The notes: generated by a model not told the origin, from the sequence alone. A stretch of DNA of 64,000 nt from Gaeumannomyces sp. JS-464 (GCA_002197995.1 NGZR01000005.1:5394001-5458000), one strand, 5' to 3'. Positions 31,476-44,171 are shown, counted from the first letter of the stretch. Program-made: numbers and translations.

Positions 31476-32118
31476 GTCGATATTTTAGCTTTAAAATAGT
31501 TGGAGTAAAATAGCCCCCGCTTCCAGCTACGTCGAACGTTCGCTTAGGCGGCGGTTAAAACACGGCGTTCGGGGCGAAGCCCCGAGCGCCGGGCCTTATT
31601 GCCATGCGTTTGTTTATATCCGGTTGGCTGCTGGCATACGTAAAAGCGGCGTTGGTATATTGGGGGCTTTGGCCCTAAGGTTATTGGCCGGCGGTACCGT
31701 CGGTTTCTTCCAAAAGGTTTCCGGTTATTTCGATAGCCTTTTCGGGCTCGGGAGGTCCAGTTTATATCCGCCAATACTTTATATTGGTTGTTAAAACTAA
31801 CCCTAAGCCTTTTGGCAGGGTGCCTTCCTTTGCCGGCCGTACGGGCCGCGCTTTCGGGGGCTAGCGGATCTGCCGGGCTTACCTCGGCAGCGTCGGCGGT
31901 GGCAGCAGCGGCAGGAACGGCGGCGGCGGCGGGGGTAACGGAAGTAGCGGCGTTACCGTACCGGCCGCGGGATTGGCATTAGCGTAACGGTTTAACGGAA
32001 TTGTCCGTAGTAACCGCGGTTGCAGGAAGGGCGTTGGCGGTGGCGGCGGGCGGCCGCGGCGGTGGCGGCGGCAGCGGCGGCTTCCACCTCTTTACCGCCG
32101 CCCGGTAGGCTTATGCCC

Positions 32119-32720
32119 CTAATTTTCTAACCGCGCCTTTTTCCCCGGGTTAAATGCTTTAGCATTCCGTTTACCCGTACAGGCTTTATAAGGCAGTTCG
32201 GGTAGTCGGCTGGGTACGGGCCCGAACAGTTTGCGCATTGCGGAAAGGCCGTGCACGGCGATGCGTGCCGGCCGTCGTTCATTTTCGCACCGGAGGCACC
32301 TATCGGCCCGGGCACAATTGCGAGCCACGTAAAAGCCGTGGCAGCCGGGGGTATGTTGCGTAACCGGCGGGTATCGTTATACGCGGCGTGAAAAAAACGT
32401 AATCCTTTAAAGCCTAAACCCGGTTACGCGCGTATAAAAGGATATAATCCATAATATACGCTTTGGTAATTAGCGCCGGCCTAGGCTTAACGCTTACTGT
32501 TTAGCCTTTTGGGCTTCGACTTCCTCCCGGACCAGCTTTTCCGATACCGGGACGCTTTGTCCGAGGCCGTTCGTTAAGGACGTGGGGCATCCGGAAATCA
32601 CGTAGTTAAACCAGATTTCGGGCTTTTCGATCCTTTCGGCGTTATATAAACGGCCTAATTCGGATCGATGCTGCAAAAGCCGGCTTTGGATATCCGCCGT
32701 TTTTGCTTTTAGCACGAACC
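32119..32720 (-). pseudogene. LINE A ORF1 (gag-like) remnants
   Basis: Pieces of the nucleic-acid-binding ORF1: AKTADIQSRLLQHRSELGRL upstream, and the zinc-knuckle region ARADRCLRCENERRPARIAV with QCANC-type spacing in a shifted frame. Copy B shows the same region better preserved. Confidence 0.65.
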
Positions 32721-33067
32721 CAGTAGGGGTTCGATAAGCTTCCGGGACGTCGGCTATCGTAAACGGCAGGTCCTGCTATCGGCAAGGGCTTTGCGAATAC
32801 TAAAGCCCGTTTGTTGGTTGGCCCAAGCCTGTTTTTCCTCCGGATTTTAACAAAAACCCGGAAATCGGCTTTGGGCCGGGCGGGAAGGCGGGGCTCCCGG
32901 GGTGCACGGTTTTTTAAAGCCTGTGCGGGTTGTAGGGCTGCTGGAGCCCTGTTCGGGCCGCCGCCGCGTAAGTGGTCGGGGGCGGGCGTTGCGGGTTAGG
33001 CGCGTAAAGTTCCGGGGCCTCGTAAAAGTTTCTTTCCTTTTAGGCCGGCGTTGGCAGGCCGAAAAGG

Positions 33068-33088
33068 GTGAGTGAGTGAGTGAGTGAG
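33068..33088. repeat. (GTGA)n 3' tail of LINE B
   Basis: Five GTGA units stand in place of a poly-A tail at the 3' end. Copy A has GTAA/GTGA units and copies C and D have CT/GA-rich units at the same place, so the tail is variable and part of the insertion mechanism or of slippage after insertion. Confidence 0.85.
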
Positions 33089-33513
33089 TATATTTAACGT
33101 CAGTAAGTCGGGATCTACCAGTCCCTGCCTCCCAAGGGGCATATGACGTGCTAGCGCTACCTAAGCTAAACATTAGGCTACATGTTGCTATCCGGCGGCT
33201 AGCAGAATTAAACCCGAAGGCACACGAAGGTCGGGCCGCGTTCCAGCGCTCCTTGTTAGTGAGCGGGCAATCGGCGGTAGGGCGTATATATATACGCCAG
33301 GGCGTTGTAAAGCGCTGCGGGTGGTAGTAGTGCGTTCGGCCGGCGAGTATGCCGGTAAAGGGGTGGGGCCGGGTTTTAGGCTGGAAGGTCCTCGGGACCC
33401 CCAGGGCCCGGCCGGAGGTGCGGGGGACCAACGAGCCTACTGTTAGTCCTGGTGGTACAAAGGAAAAAGGTAAAAGGTGTAGGAGAACAAGGAAAAGGAT
33501 GTATGCGGGCTTT

Positions 33514-36500
33514 TTAGGCCCTGTTGTTATCGTCCAGCGATAGTGTAATAATTGGTAGCTTCGGCGAACGAAGCAAAAAGGAAAGGCTTTTGAAGTAGCC
33601 GTTTCCAATATCCGGGCCTGTCGGAAGCCGGGAGGGGTCCGCTATAGGCCATTTATTTTCTGCCGTTTTAGCCAACCTGCAAAATACAGGGTGGGAAGGG
33701 GATTTGTTTCTTCCGCAGCGGCACGGGTTATCGTCTTCGTGCTGGAACTTTCGGTGGTACCAGTCGAAATCCCCGTGACCGGTGCGTGCGGCTATTAGCC
33801 GTTGCAGTACCCTCCGGTGCAGCTGCAACGCTTCGGGCGTATGTTGTGGTGCCGGCGGGAGGCCTATAGCCTTATACCGATCCGGAAAGTTGTCCTTAAA
33901 CCATGCGTTCCGGGCGTCCCGGGCCGTTTTCCGGGCTAAAGCCTTTATCCGGCCACCGTTGGTTTAAGATGTTGGGTATTGGCAGGGCCGATCCCAACTT
34001 TGCTTCGGCGTTGCCTTTCGTTTCCGGGGATTCCCATATGGCCCGGGACCAGCGTACGTATACCTGGTTTTATCCATAAGGCAATGGATTTTTTTAAAGG
34101 CCCCTTGAACTATCAGGGCCGTGCTTAAACAGCCGTTGGCCGCCGAGGTGTTATCGAGGTACAAGTGGAAAGTGCAATTGCGGAAGCTCCAAACGGCTTT
34201 ACGGAGGCCCATCCGGGCCCCTTCCGCCTCGCCGTCGAATACTTCCGCGGGATGCGCCAGCCGGCCGTGCCCGGAAAGTTTGCGTTGGCCGGCTTGGTAT
34301 ATTACCCAGCCGTATCCAACTGCTCCGTTCTCTGCTTTGGACCCGTCGCTATATATTATAACGTCGGTGGGTGGGAGGGTGCAAAGCCACGCCGTAAATG
34401 CTTTAGCGGCTGCTTGCTTTTCTTGTATGGCCACCGTAAGCCCCGTATATTTATAAGGGAGGTAGGCCGGGCGGGTGCAAGCCGGAAGAAGTCCGGCCGT
34501 CCTTTGCAAGGAGGTTGCAAGCCTGCCGGGTAAGCCTGCCCTAGGCCCTCGGGCGTTAAGGCCGGCTTGGCCGCTGCGGCCAGGGGGTGTTCTTCCGGAA
34601 CCGTATTTATACGGGCCGCAAAACGGAGGCGGGCTTGTTCCAAAAGCGCCTGGGCGCTGGGATGCCGGATTCGTAATGCAATGCGTTTATCGTGTGGTTT
34701 TCCAAGCTGGGACCACTGCTTTAAGGGCGCGGTTAAGCTTTATCGACCCGATCGATTAAATGGCCTTGGCGGATAATTTGCTGTTGTGCCGGCTTGTACG
34801 GGTGTGGTTTAGTTTTACCCCTATACCATACCTCGGCCCCGTATAAAGCCGTAGGGATTATAACCGTTGTGACGGCTTTGTAAACCGAATGTGCCGGTAT
34901 CCCCCTATCGAATTCGTAAGCTTCGGAGGTGGTTGGCAACGCTTTGGGCTTTTGCAGCCCTGTTTTCCACGTGGGCTTTAAAATTAAGCCTTTGGTCGAA
35001 AAGGACCCCTAACCACCGTAAAGCTCCTGTAGCTTGTTGTATGGTAAGCCCTCCGCCGTAACCGCTGGGGTTGTGGGATTTCTCCGTCTGGAAAAATGCA
35101 TAAGCTCGCACTTCCCCGGTCGAAAGCAACCTTATTAGCCCTGCCCCAACGTAGGATTTCCGTAACCGTAGCCCCTGCTTTACGGGAGCACTCCTCCGGA
35201 GTGCTACCCGTTACGCAAATGCCTATATCGTCCGCGTATCCGTACCTAATCGCTTTTGCTTTGGGTAGGATTTCGGCCATATAAAGCATAAATAGGACCG
35301 GTGACGCCGGTGACCCTTGGGGTAGCCCGCAGTCCGGGGAAAAAGGGGTGCCGTGGCGTCCTCCAAACGCACTTTAACCACCCTGTTTCCTGCAAAAGAT
35401 GATACCCATCGTACTAACGTTGGATCCCAGCCTTGTTTGAAGCCTTTGAAGGAGCCTCCGGCGAAGTACGGCGTCGAAAACCCTTGTATATCCATGGTAA
35501 CGAGGGCGGCCGTTTTATGCTTTTGGAAGGCCCGTTCCACCTCGTGGGCCACGCATGCCGTTAAATCGATGGCGGCCTTTTTCGGGGTAGCCCCGGCGTG
35601 TTGCGGGCTATAAGCCCGTGTTGTAATGCGAGGGATGCCATCCGCGAAGCCACCAGCCGCTCCAGCCCTTTCCCTAAGCACGGGAGTAAAGCTATCGGGC
35701 GGTAGGATTTTGGGTCCGTTAAATCCGTTTTTATTCGGCTTTTTTAGCATAACCACTTCCGCTGGCGGAAAGGGGCTGGGTGGTGCCCGGCCCTAAGGCA
35801 AGCCTCGAAAGGGCCCTAACGTATTCCCCTATTGCCGGCCACGCCGCTGTAAGTAGCTTAACCGTTAGGGAATCGACGCCCGGGGCCGTGTTTGCCGTGC
35901 CAACGGTGCACTTCCGGCAATTCCTCTAAAGGGACGTGGGGGTCCCACGGGAGGTTGTCGGTCCTTGGGTAGCCCTTTGCTGTAACGGGTCTCCTGTAAG
36001 TCGTCTCTCCGCCGTAAACCTACGGAGGATCTTGCGGCCTAATGCTTCCGCTTTATCCCCTGGGGCTATTATAACCTCCCCGTTAATATTTAACGGGGGA
36101 AGCCGTATAGCGGGTGTAAGTTTATGCCACTTTACAGCACGGTATAGCGCTTTCGGGGAATCCATTTCCTCCAGCACGCTGGCCCAATGCTGTCTTTTAG
36201 CCGTCCGAACCGTTGCTTTTAAAGCACGGGCTTCGGCCGTAAAAGGCCCGCCGTTTCCCATAGCTTTTGCAAGGTCCCGTTGGGCGTTGGCGCACTTTTC
36301 GTTCCACCAGGGTTGGCCTTTTCTTTTGGCTTTAGGCCCCCCCGAAAGCCATTAACGCATCTTTTAATAAGTTTGTTAATGCTTCGGCCGCTTTATCCAG
36401 GTGTTCCGCAGTGCCTGGGTTTGTAAGTGGTGGCAAGTTGCCGGCCCCCGTTGCTACCGCGTTTGCGAAAAACGGTAGTTTATCGTCTGGTAGCGTAATA

Positions 36501-37150
36501 CGCCGGCAGTCCGGAACGAAGTTATTGCGGTTAGGAATTTCGATCCGTATCGAGCGGTGGTCCGAATCGGTTGCTAGCGAAGGGTCGATTTCCGCTGTTG
36601 CTAAAGGGGCGTTGGAAAAGGTAAATCCAAAACGCCCCCGTCGTTGTGCGTAGGTTGGCCTGGGTCGGTAAGTAGGAGGAGGTTATAGGTATTAGCCCAT
36701 TTGGGCTATATCCTGGCCCCTATTCCTATTACCCTTAACCGGATCCCACGCCGGGGACCCTGCGTTAAAGTCTCCAGCTATAATGCATTTTGCCGTTGGG
36801 CGCCAACGTAGTAAAAGGTCCAACGAGGGTTCCGAAGGGTCCCCTGGAGGCCTATATACGTTAACGAAGGTGCACCTGGCGACGGTAAGCCAAAGGATGT
36901 CCCGGGTGTTGCCTGCCGGCCGGTCCGCTACGGGCCGAAGCCCCGGGTCCTTCCGTACGTAAGTTATTACCCGAGGCCTGGTTTGGTGGTCGTGCCAGCT
37001 ATTTACCGGAGTAAATAGCTCGTACGACGGGTGGGTGCAAAGCATAAGCTTCCCTTTCCACGCGCTAGGGGCTCCTGCATTAGCACCACGTCGATATTTT
37101 GGCTCCAAATAGTTGGAGTAAAGTAGCCCCCGCCTCCCAGCTACGTCGAA
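33514..37150 (-). pseudogene. LINE B ORF2: APE endonuclease, reverse transcriptase, RNase H
   Basis: Endonuclease: NIDVVLMQEP near 37090-37060, VARCTFVNVYRPPGDPSEPS and IIAGDFNAGSPAWDP near 36870-36745, then ATDSDHRSIRIEI near 36560. RT: MLKKPNKNGF near 35750, ACVAHEVERAFQKHKTAALV with TMDIQGFS (first catalytic Asp block), LFPRTAGYPKGH, and YGYADDIGICVTGS near 35250 (YADD catalytic pair). RNase H: VIIYSDGSKAENGAVGYGWV and VFDGEAEGARMGLRKAVWSF, LYLDNTSAANG near 34400-34130. A C-terminal zinc motif PCRCGRNKSPSHPVFC lies near 33720. At least five frameshifts separate these blocks, while catalytic motifs within blocks are mostly intact. Confidence 0.8.
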
Positions 37151-37337
37151 CGTTCGCTTGGGCGGCGGTTAAAGCACGGCGTTCGGGGCGAAGCCCCGGG
37201 CGCCGGGCCCTATTGCCATGCGTTTGTTGTATCCGGTTGGCTGCTGGCATACGTAAAAGCGGCGTTGGTGTATTGGGGGCTTTGGCCCTAAGGTTGTTGG
37301 CCGGCGGTACCGTCGGTTTCCTCCAGGGGGTTTCCGG

Positions 37338-39014
37338 TTATTTCGATAGCCCCTTCGGGCTCGGGGAGGTCCAGTTCCATATCCGCCAGTACTTCGTATT
37401 GGTTGTTAAAACTAACCCTAAGCCTTTTGGCAGGGTGCCTTCCCTTGCCGGCCGTACGGGCCGCGCCCTCGGGGGCCAGCGGATTGCCGGGCTTACCTCG
37501 GCAGCGTCGGCGGTGGCAGCAGCGGCAGGAACGGCGGCGGCGGCGGGGGTAACGGAAGCAGCGGCGTTACCGGTACCGGCCGCGGGATTGGCATTAGCGG
37601 TAACGGTTACAACGGAATTGTCCGTAGTAACCGCGGTTGCAGGAAGGGCGTTGGCGGTGGCGGCCGCGGCGGCCGCGGCGGTGGCGGCGGCAGCGGCGGC
37701 TTCCACCTCTTTTACCGCCGCCCGGTAGGCTTGTGCCCCTAATTTCCTAACCGCGCCTTTTTCCCCACGGGTTAAATGCTTTAGCACTCCGTTTACCCGT
37801 ACAGGCTTTATAGGGCAGTTCGGGTGGTCGGCTGGGTACGGGCCCGAACAGTTTGCGCATTGCGGAAGGGCCGTGCACGGCGATGCGTGCCGGCCGTCGT
37901 TCACTTTCCCGCACCGGAGGCACCTATCGGCCCGGGCACAGTTGCGAGCCACGTGAAAGCCGTGGCAGCCGGGGTATGTTGCGTAACCGGCGGGTGTCGT
38001 TGTACGCGGCGTGAAAAAGACGTAATCCCCCAAAGCCTAAACCCGGTTACGCGCGTGTAAAAGGATATAATCCATAATATACGCCCTTGGTAATTAGCGC
38101 CGGCCCCGGAGGGCTTAACGCTTACTGGCTTTAGCCCTGTTTGGGCTTCGACTTCCTCCCGGACCAGCTTTCCGATACCGGGACGCTTTGTCCGAGGCCG
38201 TTCGTTAAGGACGTGGGGCATCCGGAAATCACGTAGTTAAACCAGATTTCGGGCTTTTCGATCCTTTCGGCGTTATATAAACGGCCTAATTCGGATCGAT
38301 GCTGCAAAAGCCGGCTTTGGATATCCGCCGTTTTTGCTTTTAGCACGAACCCAGTAGGGGTTCGATAAGCTTCCGGGACGTCGGCTGTCGTAAACGGCAG
38401 GTCCCTGCTATCGGCAAGGGCTTTGCGAATACTAAAGCCCGTTTGTTGGTTGGCCCAAGCCTGTTTTTCCTCCGGGATTTTAACAAAAACCCGGAAATCG
38501 GCTTTGGGCCGGGCGGGAGGGCGGGGCTCCCGGGGTGCACGGTTTTTTAAAGCCTGTGCGGGTTGCTGGGGCTGCTGGAGCCCTGTTCGGGCCGCCGCCG
38601 CGTAAGTGGTCGGGGGCGGGCGTTGCGGGTTAGGCGCGTAAGGTTCCGGGGCCCCGTAGGGGTTTCTTTCCCTTTGGGCCGGCGTTGGCAGGCCGAAAAG
38701 GGCTTGTTTGGCGTATTCGATAAAACAATCCTTCCAGCCGTTGGCTTCGGGGATTGCCTCCAGTGGGAGGGAAGCGATGCCGGCGTCGATAAGCGGGCGA
38801 GGGTTGTGCAAATTAAAGCCGTTTGCTGTTGCTTGCGGCTGTAACTCGCAACAATTTCCTCCGCGGCCGCCGCAGCCGACCCGAGGGGTGGGCGCGTAGG
38901 CCGGGGGTGGGAAGGGAGGGGAAAAGAAAGGAAAGGGGCACCTGTGCCGGTGCTGCCGTCGTGGGTGCCTTCCTGGCCCTGAACGGGCCCTGTTGGGTGT
39001 TGCGAATTCCGCAA
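37338..39014 (-). pseudogene. LINE B ORF1 (gag-like, zinc knuckles, Ala-rich tail)
   Basis: Frames in order: an N-terminal Pro-rich part (38.8-38.5 kb); KADFRVFVKIPEEKQAWANQ and TADIQSRLLQHRSELGRLYN; KPEIWFNYVISGCPTSLTNG; a frameshift near 38170; and a long frame from 38033 with YPGCHGFHVARNCARADRC, CLRCGKVNDGRHASPC and QCANCSGPYPADHPNCP, which are zinc-knuckle-like Cys/His clusters that bind nucleic acid. An Ala-rich low-complexity segment encoded by GCN repeats (37690-37510) follows. ORF1 products form the RNA-binding part of the retrotransposition particle. Two frameshifts break it. Confidence 0.75.
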
Positions 39015-39277
39015 CGGGGACGGCGTGGTCGGGTGCGCTGACGCGCGGGGGGCCCGGGTGGCAGCGACGCGTTCCTCCGGGCCGTTGGGCCGACGAGGAG
39101 GGCGCGCGCCACCCTATTGGCCGAAGGGGGGGCTGTTGGCAACGGCATGTTGCCGTCGCCAGCGCCGTTGGCGGGCGTGGTTATTGGTGTTGGGTCGCTA
39201 ATTGGCGGGTGTTAAGGATTTGTATGCAATTTGGCAGTGTGCACTAACAGCGCAATGCCAAGAATTGGTGAATTCGA

Positions 39278-40610
39278 GAAAGCGCAATGCCAAGGAGGGA
39301 GCGACCGTAAGCGGCAAAATGGTCGGCTTCGCTTTAGTACTCGAGCTAACGAAACCCTTTAAAGTTACGCGCCATTTCGCGTAACGGCACGCTTTACGAT
39401 AACTTTTTATTACCCTTTAGGAATTTAATGTTTTATATTTTGCTAATTATAACCACTTAAATCCACGTAAACCTGCCGGGTTGCCGTGTTTTGCTAACTT
39501 AAATACCAAAATAAACGTAAGCAATTTAGTAAATGTTTATTAGGAACTTTTCCGTTTTTAAACCCCCAAATCCCGCATAAAAGCCATTTTTTCGCCTTTT
39601 GGCTTTTTCTAATCCGCTTATTACGTAGCGCTCGAACAGCTCGATAAAATCCTCGGCAAACCGGCACGTTCGTTATCCTTTTGTTACGCAGCGTTTCGTA
39701 AAATACTTTCGCGATATCGACGTAATGCTCGTCCGATACTTCCTAAAGCGTTTTAATAACGTGCCGGAAACCTGCGAGTTAAATGGCGCTAATAAAATAA
39801 ATTCCCCGTTTGCGAGTTTATCCATTTTGTTAGCCTTAATCGAACAAGCAGGAAGTTAATTAAAAAATAGCTGGTTTTTTTAAAGCTTTTAATTACGGAA
39901 GTTTCCTACGGCGAACGGGTTGGTTATCCAATCCTCGAAAAGCAAGCAACTTTACGAAGGCTTTATTAAATTCGGCTGCTTATAGCTTGCGAAGTGGAAT
40001 ATCCTAAACGCTTGCAAGTTATTAAGAACGTCGTTTTTATGCAATGTCGGTTTAATCGGCGTTAATTGGAGCGACGGGCAAAAATCGTCCAATATATCCA
40101 TTTCGGCAATAGCAAATAGAAGGGTAAAAAAGGCTTAGCGTTTAATCCATGGCAACGAGGAAAGCTTAGTTAAACCGAGGCCCTACCGGTTTGCGAACAT
40201 AATAACGGCGCCCAAGTAGCAATGCTTTAACCGACGAGGTGTATAACGATATAACCTTATCGAAAACTGTTTTAAAAAAAACCCCGCATATAATATCCCG
40301 CTATATGGAGCGGTAGCTAATTAAATGCTCCGGTTAAAATCCACTATATTCGGGGCCAATTATTATCGAAAACGGGGTTTTCGAATTTTTAAAGCCTTTA
40401 AAATTGGATAGCCGAAAACATCCCAAAGCTACTTTAGCAGTGGTAAGTAATTAAATAAAAATGGTCGCAAATCCCGAGCCTATTTTTAAACGTTTGCTTT
40501 TACGGTTTTAGCAAATCTAGCTAAGCCCAATCCAACTAGGCCAAAAGGACGAGAAAAATACAAGTTATCAACTTGTATCCCACGTTAAGCCACTTTAAAA
40601 TCCACCTTCC
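39278..40610. other. AT-rich, heavily mutated spacer between head-to-head LINEs
   Basis: Strongly AT-rich with few long frames. On the minus strand near 39640-39760 short coding-like pieces can be read in two frames (EHYVDIAKVFYETLRN and FAEDFIELFERYVISGLEK), so this is probably a decayed gene or transposon. I cannot name the family. Confidence 0.4.
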
Positions 40611-41333
40611 TCGAATTTACCAATTTTTAGCATTGCGCTATTAATGCACACTGCCAAATTGCGTACAAATCCTTAACACCCGCCAATTAGCGACCCAACA
40701 TTAATAACCACGCCCGCCAACGGCGCTGGCGACGGCAACATGCCGTTGCTAACAGCCCCCCCTTCGGCCAATAGGATGGCGCGCGCCCTCCTCGTCGGCC
40801 CAACAGCCCGGAGGAACCCGTCGCTGCCACCCGGGCCCCCCCGCGCGTTAACGCACCCGATTACGCCGTCCTCGTTGCGGAATTAGCAACACCCAACAAA
40901 GCCCGATTAAAGCCAGGAAGGCTCCCACGACGGCAGCACCGGCACAAGTGCCCCTCCCCTTTTCCCTTAACGCCCGCGTACGCGCCCACTTGTCGGGTCG
41001 GCCGCGGCGGCCGCGGAGGAAATTATTGCGAGTTATAGCCGCAAATAATAACAAACGGCCTTAATTTGCGCCACGCTAGCCTGATTTATTAACGCCGGCA
41101 TTGCCTCCCTTTCGGCGAAAGCAATCCCGAAATTAACGGCTGGAAAGATTGTTTTATCGACTACGCTAAACAAGCCTTTTTCGGCCTACTTACGCCGGCC
41201 GAATGTTACGACCAGTATGCAAACCTTAAAGCGGCAGGTCGAAAAGGGTTTTAAACGGTGCCCCCGCCCCGCACCCAAACACGTGGAGTTACGTAACCAC
41301 AGCTGGATTTTTGAATTTGTGTTAAAAGGATTA

Positions 41334-43181
41334 ACGTGGTTTATTAGTAAGTGGGCCACATTAGTTAATAGGCCATAACACCCCGACCTTTAGTTAATTA
41401 ACGCGCATGCCAACCTAATAACGCTAGGAATCCATTTAAACTATTCGGAATTATATACATCGGACGTTTTTACTTCCTTTTGGTAAGTGCGCGCATTGTG
41501 TCCGGTTTTGCCGCAGGTGCTACATCGCCGACGAATCGTCGTCGCCCTCCTTTTTTAACCCTTATAATCGCGCATTTTTTGCTATAGCTATCCATTTAGC
41601 TTTTTCCTAGTCCAAAGCATTTCGTACCTTTTCGACAATATGTGACCCTTTTTATCGAACACGTGTTTTTTTGGCCCTCCGGCGTTTGCTTAGCGCCTCG
41701 TTCGCTTTTCGTAATTTGGAGCACTTTTTTTTTAAAAGGTTAACCCGATGCATAATTGCTTTAGTTTTTTCGTTAATTGGTTTACAGCCGATAGTATGGG
41801 TAACGGAAAGCTGCTCCGGTAATTGGAAATCCGAGTTTTGATATGTTCGGATTGCGAAGTTGCGTTTTTGGCTGTTTGGGGCGTTTTAAAGGTTTAAAGT
41901 TCGGCGTCGCTTAAGGGCTTTTTCGGGGAGTTAAAGTTCGTAGTTTTACATTTAGCTTTTCCAAAACCAAATCCGGATCGAATGGAGTAAGGCCAGCCTT
42001 TCGAAAGCTTTCTCGGATGTTTCCTTCGGTTATAAAAGCAAAAAATGCCGTTTTAAACGCCGAAAAAAACTCGATTTTAATTACGGGTTAACGTGTAACC
42101 TTATTAAGTTTTCGATTTGTCGACCGTACGTTTTTTTAACGGGTTAAAGCATTTAACGTTAAGCGGCTAAAAAAGTAAAACGAATGCGGAGATATGTAAA
42201 GCGTAATAATGTTATATTTTTGGCAATAAAGTTCGAAATTCGTCGAGTGGTAGCTTTCGTGGCCGTTTAATATTAACAAACGATAGGGGCCATTTGCGCG
42301 CGATGCTGTGTATTTATCGAAATGCTGGATCCATTTTAGGCCGAGCTCGTTCGTAGTTTACCCGTTAAAACTCGTTGTAATAACCCAATCGCGTGGAAGG
42401 TCGGTTTCCGAATACCAATTGGCCAAATAATACTGCCTTTTAACGATAATAAAAAGGAGGATTGCTTAGCCGCAATTGTTAACCTTTTGGATAACTGTAG
42501 CCCATTTCCGGTTGTTAAGTTAAACCAGCTTTGCTTTACTACGGCTTTCCGATGTTGTAATAACTATAACGGCGGCGATTATACCTATAAAAAAGCCGGT
42601 TTTATAAATGTCGTTATTTAGGATGCTATATTTGGCCACAATATTCCGCATAAAGTTAAATTAGGCAAAAACGAGCTTGGGATTTTCGCATTTAGCCTTT
42701 TAGTAATCGTACTTTCGAATTTAGCGCGTGCCGAGCTCCGGGCGGCGTTTAACGAACCTTTCGACCCAGCGCTTGCTAACGGTACCCGCGTCGCGTTCGG
42801 CGAGCAGTCGGTTAGCCATATTTTTAACACCAAAATGCCGAAAAGGGAATGCGCGAAAATCCAGCTTAAGTATGTATTTAATAAGCGCTTTTTTTTTGGA
42901 TTTCGTTAATTTCCGTAATCCGGGCATGGTGTCGCGTCGAGCAGGTAAGCCCCGCTTTCGACGCGTTAAAGTTATTTTCGCGACCGAGTAGATTTTTGCA
43001 GCTTTCCGTATGTTTAGTTTTGGGTTGGATTGTAAAGCCCGAAGGGCAAGCATTACCCGGTTTTCGTCGTTTCCCATTAACATTGTTATGGGCGGAGGAA
43101 TTGGTCGCGAAAGAAAAAGTGTCGCGTGGTCGCGTGTCGTGGCCTACTAACTAATGTGGCCCACTTACTAATAAACCACGT
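41334..43181 (-). mobile_element. Pogo/Fot1-like DNA transposon, 1.85 kb
   Basis: Terminal inverted repeats begin ACGTGGTTTATTAGTAAGTG at 41334 and are mirrored to 43181; they extend ~44 bp with few mismatches (GGGCCACATTAGTTAATAGG continues the left one). The element is flanked by TA on both sides (41332-41333 and 43182-43183), the target duplication of this superfamily. It sits in the left arm of foldback element 1, so it is the youngest of three nested insertions. Confidence 0.88.
41460..43083 (-). pseudogene. Pogo/Fot1-like transposase, catalytically dead
   Basis: The N-terminal 120 codons (43083-42721) are open: a Psq-type helix-turn-helix (NIRKAAKIYSVAKITLTRRK) followed by a CENP-B-type HTH (MANRLLAERDAGTVSKRWVE). 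Downstream, DDE-domain pieces are readable between stops and shifts: NDIYKTGFFIGIIAA, where the family has the first catalytic Asp in an FDETGF context, and LLILNGHESYHSTNFELYCQ near 42285-42225, where the family has DGH. The second Asp is therefore Asn (AAC), a G-to-A change, and the first is missing. The C-terminal part holds Lys/Arg-rich and Cys-containing remnants. Confidence 0.75.
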
Positions 43182-44171
43182 TATAAATTTACAAATTTAA
43201 CCTAATATAAAGCAAAAGGCAGCGTGTATATAAAGGATGGATTTCCTACTGTTTTAGGTAGCTTTAACTAAGGCTTCGGCATTAGTTAACTTAAGTTAGC
43301 TTTTAAGCATCCCCTGGGGTAAGCAATTAAATTGTTCTTTTAAATTACGTGTTTTCTTGTTTACTAGCACTAGCGATACTGTTTTTACCACCCCCGAAGT
43401 GCCTTACTTTAAAAGCAAACCCTTAATTGTAACACCGAAAAGGAAAAAAGCTTATACGGGGCCCCGAAGCTTTCGTAACGCGCGCCCCCGGCCATTTACG
43501 CGTTGGTAGCCCAAAAGGGCCACTAATAACTTTAACAACCCGCACAGGCTTTTTAAAGCCGTACGTTTTAAACTACCCGGGCACCCCGCTTATTAATAAG
43601 CTTTAAAGCCGATTTTTAAATGTTTGTTAAAATCCCGAAAGAACGGCAGGCTTAGGCTAATTAATAAACGGGTTTTAGCATTTGTAAAGCCTTTACCGAT
43701 AGTAAAAACTTGCCGTTTACAACGGCCGACGTCCTGAAGTGTTACAATTAAAGGTTTGCTTTTAAAGTAAGGCATTTCGGGGGTGGTAAAAACAATATCG
43801 CTAGTGCTAGTGGACAAAGGAACACGTGATTTAAAAGGACAATTTAATTGCTTGCCTTAAGGGATGTTTAAAAGTTAACTTAGGTTAATTAATGCCGAAA
43901 GCTTTAGTTAAAGCTATTTAAGATAGTAGGAAATCCATCCTTTATATACACGCTGCCTTTTGCCTTATTTTGGGTTGGATTTGTGGATTTGTGGTTTTTT
44001 TTAACACAAATTTAAAAATCCTTTTAGCTTTATGGATTTGTGGTTTTTTTTGATATAAATCCAGAGATTTAGCTGTAGTTACGTAACTTTACGTGTTCGG
44101 GTGCGGGGCGGGGGCACCGTTTGGGACCCCTTTCGACTTGCCGCTTTGGGGTTTGCATACTGGTCGTAACA

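Larger units (their letters stand above)
27470..33067 (-). mobile_element. LINE copy A (Tad1-like non-LTR retrotransposon), 5'-truncated
   Basis: Minus-strand orientation, with the 3' end at 27488 (TATATTTAACG on the plus strand) and an outer simple-repeat tail at 27470-27487. It is colinear with copies B and D but stops at 33067 in the ORF1 region, about 600 bp short of the full 5' end, where the tail of copy B begins. Compared with copy B it carries many C-to-T and G-to-A changes plus small indels. All frames are broken. Confidence 0.85.
33068..39277 (-). mobile_element. LINE copy B, full length, 6.2 kb
   Basis: The 3' end is at 33089, with a (GTGA)n simple-repeat tail at 33068-33088. The 5' end is at 39277, defined by where copies B, C and D stop matching (AATTCGA). 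The 5' region contains TTAAGGATTTGTATGCAATT and GC-rich untranslated sequence. Layout: ORF1 at ~39.0-37.3 kb, ORF2 at ~37.1-33.5 kb. It is the least mutated copy but still frameshifted in both ORFs. ORF1 plus APE-RT-RNase H and the fungal setting point to the Tad1 clade. Confidence 0.88.
41204..44171. mobile_element. Foldback element 1 with ~400-bp inverted arms, carrying a pogo insertion
   Basis: Outer ends TGTTACGACCAGTATGCAAA (41204) and its inverted copy (44171). The left arm is 41204-41333 plus 43184-43435 and the right arm is 43739-44171; they match over almost their whole length, including CGGTGCCCCCGCCCCGCACC, a TATATAAAGG TATA-like site and TTTCCTACTGT. Only ~300 bp (43436-43738) separate them. 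There is no coding capacity. Without the pogo insertion it would be ~1.1 kb. Both sides are flanked by CGAA, but that may be chance because LINE sequence is missing at the joint. Confidence 0.8.

Noticed and set aside
37510..37690. GCN trinucleotide run as an independent microsatellite locus
   Set aside because: It encodes the Ala-rich tail of LINE ORF1 and is present at the same place in all copies.
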